From the NCBI GenBank assembly GCA_035544495.1, contig DATKEU010000447.1, positions 1 to 15,809 of the forward strand: a stretch of DNA of 15,809 bases, read 5' to 3'. Position 1 is the stretch's first letter; each line of letters starts with the position of its first letter. This document shows, in pieces, positions 12,788-15,809 of the stretch. The stretch is from DATKEU01 sp035544495 (GTDB lineage: Bacteria > Myxococcota_A > Polyangia > Fen-1088). The notes under the pieces were generated by a model. That model ran no database searches, was not told the DNA's origin, and saw nothing but the letters and a program-made list of their open reading frames with translations. The translations under genes were made by a program, and so were the position numbers.

Positions 12788-14152
12788 ATGGGTGGGCGCA
12801 TCCTGGTCATCGACGACGAGCTCGAGATGTGCGAGGTCCTGAAAGACGGGCTCGAGCACCGCGGGTTCGAGGTCAGCGCCCACACCTCGCCGACGCGAGC
12901 CTTCACGAAGCTGACGGAGAGCCGCTTCGACGCGGCGATCACCGACCTCAACATGAGGGAGATGAGCGGGCTGGCGCTGTGCGAGCGCATCGTGGCGAAC
13001 CGGCCCGACGTTCCGGTGATCGTCATCACCGCCTACGGCAGCTTCGAGACCGCCGTCGCCGCCATCCGCGCCGGCGCTTACGACTTCATCGCGAAGCCGG
13101 TCGATCTGAACGTTCTCACCATGACGCTGGACCGGGCCGTCGCCCACCATGCGCTGCGCGAGGAGGTGAAAGCGCTGCGCGAGAAGCTGGCGGTCAAGCC
13201 CGCCTTTGGCGAGCTCCTGGGCACGAGCCCGGCCATGCGCGCCGTGACCGAACTGCTCGCTCGCGTCACCGAGACCGAGTCATCGGTCCTCATCACCGGG
13301 GAGAGCGGGACCGGCAAGGAGGTGGTGGCTCACGCGCTGCACACGAGGGGGCGGCGCGCGGGCGGACCGTTCGTGGCCGTCAACTGCGCCGCCATGCCCG
13401 AGAGCCTGCTGGAGAGCGAGCTGTTCGGGCACGCGAAGGGCGCGTTCACCGACGCCCGGACGGCGCGCCAGGGCCTGTTCGTCAAGGCGAACGGCGGCAC
13501 GCTGTTCCTGGACGAGATCGGCGAGCTGCCGCTCGGCCTTCAACCGAAGCTGCTGAGGGCGTTGCAGGAGCGCCGGGTGCGGCCCGTGGGCGGCGACACC
13601 GAGGTCGCGTTCGACGCGCGGCTGGTGGCGGCCACCAACCGTGACCTCGAGACCGCCGTCGAGGAGCACCACTTCAGGGAGGATCTCTACTTCCGGGTCA
13701 ACGTCATCCAGATCGAGCTTCCGCCGCTGCGGGCGCGCGGCAACGACGTCTTGCTGCTGGCCCAGAGCTTCCTGCAGCAGCACGCCGCTCAAACCGGCAA
13801 GGCCGTATCCGGAATCTCGCCAAAGGCCGCCGAGAAGCTGCTCGGCTATTCATGGCCGGGCAACGTGCGCGAGCTGCAAAATTGCATCGAGCGGGCCGTC
13901 GCCCTGACACGCCTGGAAGAGATCTCCGTCGAGGATCTGCCGGAACGGATCCGGGCTTACCACGGCTCGCAGCTGATCATCGCCACCGACGACCCGGGCC
14001 AGCTGGTCTCGATGGAAGAGATCGAGCGCCGGTACGTCCTGCGGGTCCTGGACGCCGTCGGCGGGAACCGGGGCCAGGCCGCGAAAATTCTCGGCTTCGA
14101 CCGCAAGACGCTGTACCGGAAGATCGAGCGCTGGGGCCGAGGTTCGGCGTAG
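12788..14152 (+). CDS. Sigma-54-dependent response regulator, NtrC family
   Basis: 454 residues. The ATG at 12788 is preferred to the TTG directly before it; no clear ribosome binding site is present, and the gene is 12 bases after the kinase stop, so translational coupling is likely. The receiver domain (1-118) has Asp9, Asp10, phospho-acceptor Asp53, Thr81 and Lys103. The AAA+ domain (about 140-370) has Walker A GESGTGKE (171-178), the sigma-54 contact loop as GAFTDA (218-223, the usual GAFTGA with Asp for Gly), Walker B GGTLFLDE (236-243), and FREDLYFRVNV and SWPGNVRELQN further on. The C-terminus (about 412-449) is a Fis-type helix-turn-helix, RGQAAKILGFDRKTLYRKI. It binds upstream sites and remodels sigma-54 polymerase when phosphorylated by the adjacent kinase. 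No -24/-12 promoter was found in the intergenic regions inspected by eye. Confidence 0.95.
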   Translation: MGGRILVIDDELEMCEVLKDGLEHRGFEVSAHTSPTRAFTKLTESRFDAAITDLNMREMSGLALCERIVANRPDVPVIVITAYGSFETAVAAIRAGAYDFIAKPVDLNVLTMTLDRAVAHHALREEVKALREKLAVKPAFGELLGTSPAMRAVTELLARVTETESSVLITGESGTGKEVVAHALHTRGRRAGGPFVAVNCAAMPESLLESELFGHAKGAFTDARTARQGLFVKANGGTLFLDEIGELPLGLQPKLLRALQERRVRPVGGDTEVAFDARLVAATNRDLETAVEEHHFREDLYFRVNVIQIELPPLRARGNDVLLLAQSFLQQHAAQTGKAVSGISPKAAEKLLGYSWPGNVRELQNCIERAVALTRLEEISVEDLPERIRAYHGSQLIIATDDPGQLVSMEEIERRYVLRVLDAVGGNRGQAAKILGFDRKTLYRKIERWGRGSA

Positions 14153-14301
14153 GACGGCGCTTCGCCAGGGCCAGCACCTGCGCCAGGATGTCACTGTCGC
14201 GGTGCCGGCAGTGGGTTTGATCCTGAATTGACGCCGACGTGCTGCGCTATTCCTGGCGCAGTCGGCGACTCGGGAAAGACGGCAATCACCGAGCGGCCTG
14301 T

Positions 14302-14313
14302 TTGACATTGACG
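14302..14313 (+). promoter_or_regulatory. TTGACA -35-like box and tandem TTGAC half-sites
   Basis: TTGACA at 14302-14307 is a perfect -35 match and is followed at once by TTGACG (14308-14313), giving two TTGAC half-sites six bases apart. No matching -10 stands at 16-18 bases, so it may be an activator-dependent promoter or a regulator site. It is the only promoter-like element seen in the 218-base gap between the sigma-54 regulator and the CBM3 gene. Confidence 0.3.
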
Positions 14314-14370
14314 TAACGCCCAATCTCGGACAGGTTGATTGAGGACGTTCGAAGCTGAACCGGCGCTTGA

Positions 14371-15255
14371 ATGAACGGTGCTCGGAGCCGCATTGGTAGC
14401 ATTCTCGCGACTCTCGCGTGCGCAACAGTCGTCGCCGAGTGCAGGGGACCGGAAGGGTTCAATCTTCCCGGCGTGTCGGGCGCCGGAGGACCGGGCCCCG
14501 GAGGCGCGGCCGGGGCCGACGCGGGTATGGCGGGCACCGGCGGATCGATGGCGATGGACGGTGGCGCCGTCGACGCGCCGGTGGTTGTCGACGCGAGCCA
14601 CCCGCGCGATTCCACCAGCCCGGGCTCCGGGGGATCGACGGCGATGGACAGCGGCGGCCCGGATCTCCCGGCGATCGTCGACGCCACCACCGCGAGCGAC
14701 GCCGCGGAGGTGGGCGGCGGCGGTGCGCCGGGTGACGTCGGCCTCGGGTCGGGCGGCGCCGGCGGACAGTCCGGCACCGGCGGGTCAGTCGACGGCGGCG
14801 TCGATGCGCCGACGGGGTGCAACTGCGCGATCGCGGTGCAGTTCGAGTGCCGCCAGAACGGCGTGAACGTCAACATCATCGAATACTCGATCAAGGTCGT
14901 GAACACCGGGGCAGCACCGGTGGCTCTGAAGGACGTGACCGTCCGGTACTGGTACACGATCGACGGCACCGGCGCCCAGGCGGGGGTTTGCACCAGCGCG
15001 GCGCACCCCTGCACGATCGCGTTCCAGACCGCACCGGCCAAACCTACTTCCGATCACGAGGGGATCATCTCGTTCACGGGCGGCACGCTCGCCCCGGGCG
15101 ACGACACAGGCGAGATCCAGGTCCAGATGTACGGCACGGGGTTTTACACGCAGACGAACGACTACTCGTTCAGCAACACGGGCGCCGTCTTCGTCGACGA
15201 CACTCACCTCACCGGCTACGTCGCGGACAAGCTGCTCTGGGGCGCCCCGCCCTAG
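14371..15255 (+). CDS. Exported CBM3 carbohydrate-binding protein, no catalytic domain
   Basis: 294 residues from the ATG at 14371; no clear ribosome binding site. The N-terminus (MNGARSRIGSILATLACATVVAEC) is a short export signal. Cys17 or Cys24 might be lipidated, but neither has a clean lipobox. Residues 35-148 are a Gly/Ala/Asp-rich linker with recurring GTGGS, STAMDSGG and VVDA units. Residues 150-294 match a family 3 carbohydrate-binding module: EYSIKVVNTGAAPVALKDVTVRYWYT pattern at 171-196, GGTLAPGDD at 237-245, YTQTNDYSFSN near 259-269, and the family ending TGYVADKLLWG at 281-291. CBM3 modules bind cellulose or chitin-like surfaces. Extra cysteines (150, 152, 160, 207, 214) suggest disulfides. 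With no enzyme domain it would serve as a surface anchor or scaffold. Its linker style is shared with the lipoprotein at 2648-3601. Confidence 0.82.
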   Translation: MNGARSRIGSILATLACATVVAECRGPEGFNLPGVSGAGGPGPGGAAGADAGMAGTGGSMAMDGGAVDAPVVVDASHPRDSTSPGSGGSTAMDSGGPDLPAIVDATTASDAAEVGGGGAPGDVGLGSGGAGGQSGTGGSVDGGVDAPTGCNCAIAVQFECRQNGVNVNIIEYSIKVVNTGAAPVALKDVTVRYWYTIDGTGAQAGVCTSAAHPCTIAFQTAPAKPTSDHEGIISFTGGTLAPGDDTGEIQVQMYGTGFYTQTNDYSFSNTGAVFVDDTHLTGYVADKLLWGAPP

Positions 15256-15265
15256 CGCTAACGCG

Positions 15266-15287
15266 GGGGGGCCGCAAACGGCCCCCC
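15266..15287 (+). terminator. Strong GC hairpin after the CBM3 gene
   Basis: GGGGGGCCG (15266-15274) pairs exactly with CGGCCCCCC (15279-15287) around the loop CAAA, 10 bases after the CBM3 stop codon. No T-run follows, so it is terminator-like by position and strength only. Confidence 0.55.
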
Positions 15288-15323
15288 ACGTGCCCCCACT
15301 CGGATGTTGCTGAGTGAACCGCG

Positions 15324-15336
15324 CGGGCGAAGCCCG
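15324..15336. repeat. Small hairpin CGGGC-GAA-GCCCG
   Basis: A 5-bp stem with a GAA triloop in the gene-free stretch after the CBM3 gene. Significance unknown. Confidence 0.35.
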
Positions 15337-15395
15337 GGCTCCCGTCGATAAACCCGCTCGCGATGCTCGCTCGGGCGCCTCAACAAAAAGCATCT

Positions 15396-15434
15396 CCCTC
15401 GCCCCGCGTAGAGGGGAGAGGGGCGGGGTGAGGG
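15396..15434. repeat. Intergenic inverted repeat, 12-bp arms
   Basis: CCCTCGCCCCGC (15396-15407) and GCGGGGTGAGGG (15423-15434) are inverted copies with one mismatch that becomes a G-U pair in RNA; the loop is purine-rich (GAGGGGAGAG). The style resembles short palindromic repeats dispersed between genes in GC-rich bacteria, but only one copy is visible here. It lies between convergent genes and could also help end transcription of either. Confidence 0.5.
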
Positions 15435-15481
15435 GCGCCGACGGACGAACGGCGTGAGGAATCCCCAGTCAGGGAAGGCAT

Positions 15482-15808
15482 CTAGATCGACGACGTCGTC
15501 AGCGAGCGCAGGATCGCCTGCAGTGCCTCGCGCCGCTCGCCGGTCTCGCGTTCCAGGTACTGGCGGACGACGGCGGTGATGTCGTCGCCGGTGAAGCTGC
15601 CGAGGCGCGCCTCGGCCGTGCCGCGCAGAAGGCCGGTCTCCTGGCGAAGCACGTCCAGCAGAAACAGGCCCGCCTCCAGCGAGCCAATGTCCGCGATGGT
15701 CTCCAGCGCCGCCACGCGCACGCGCTCGTCGCTGGATTCGCGGAAGATGCGCAAGAGCGGGTCGAAGCCGTCGCGGAAGCGCAGGCCGCGCAGCGCGCGC
15801 AGCGCCTC
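15482..15808 (-). CDS. HEAT-repeat protein, C-terminal part (5' end outside window)
   Basis: The frame is open from the window edge (codon at 15808-15806) to a TAG at 15484-15482, giving about 108 visible residues; the TTG at 15754 is internal. The pattern is paired amphipathic helices: EALRALRGLRFRDGFDPLLRI, then DERVRVAALETIADIGSLEAGLFLLDVL, then GLLRGTAEARLGSFTGDDITAVVRQYL. Asp/Arg and Val/Ala-Leu sit at the spacing of HEAT or PBS-lyase-like repeats. Such repeats make a curved binding surface and have no catalytic role of their own. The full length and any other domain lie outside the window, so function cannot be given. Confidence 0.72.
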   Translation of the reverse strand, partial: EALRALRGLRFRDGFDPLLRIFRESSDERVRVAALETIADIGSLEAGLFLLDVLRQETGLLRGTAEARLGSFTGDDITAVVRQYLERETGERREALQAILRSLTTSSI

Positions 15809-15809
15809 G

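Noticed and set aside
11210..13150. 646-codon minus-strand frame over the receiver, second kinase and regulator
   Set aside because: It spans several well-supported genes on the other strand and its composition is that of an antisense shadow.

Overview
The window is GC-rich DNA that looks like a large-genome Myxococcota (Polyangia-type) bacterium. This is inferred from gene style, not from a marker gene. The signs are near-universal G/C in third codon positions, several secreted lipoproteins with long Gly/Ser or Gly/Asp linkers, a von Willebrand factor A (VWA) lipoprotein of the 'DILFMVDDSLSM' kind, a beta-propeller repeat remnant, a CBM3 carbohydrate-binding protein, and a dense two-component and sigma-54 activator locus. 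No rRNA, tRNA, IS element, phage gene or CRISPR array was seen.

Layout. 1-601 (+): C-terminal part of a patatin-like phospholipase, cut by the window edge. 733-1212 (+): secreted cupin-like protein, followed by a strong hairpin and an orphan 34-codon fragment resembling a beta-propeller (SBBP-type) repeat. 3601-1431 (-): two-gene unit of a Ser/Gly-linker lipoprotein with a carbohydrate-binding-like domain and an exported protein with a barrel-like C-terminus; the genes overlap by GTGA. 3731-4891 (+): class V aminotransferase of the isopenicillin-N-epimerase-like group, with a promoter placed for a leaderless GTG start. 4937-5959 (+): exported phospholipase D-like lipoprotein with two complete HKD motifs. 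5981 onward (+): short membrane protein whose coding signal collapses where it meets the end of the convergent VWA gene.

10327-6218 (-): glycine-zipper lipoprotein, membrane histidine kinase with a GAF domain, and VWA lipoprotein, all in one direction. 10604-14152 (+): small Trp/Gly-rich protein, single-domain receiver, second membrane histidine kinase and sigma-54-dependent response regulator, tightly packed. The two units diverge from a 276-base region holding a perfect 33-bp palindrome. The simplest reading is a divergent envelope-sensing regulatory island: two kinases, one free receiver, one sigma-54 activator and envelope lipoproteins, possibly controlled together through the palindrome. 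This is the best candidate here for an undescribed system; the wiring is inference.

14371-15255 (+): exported CBM3 protein with a Gly-rich linker and no catalytic domain, ending in a strong hairpin. 15256-15481: no gene, one conspicuous inverted repeat. 15808-15482 (-): C-terminal part of a HEAT-repeat protein, cut by the window edge.
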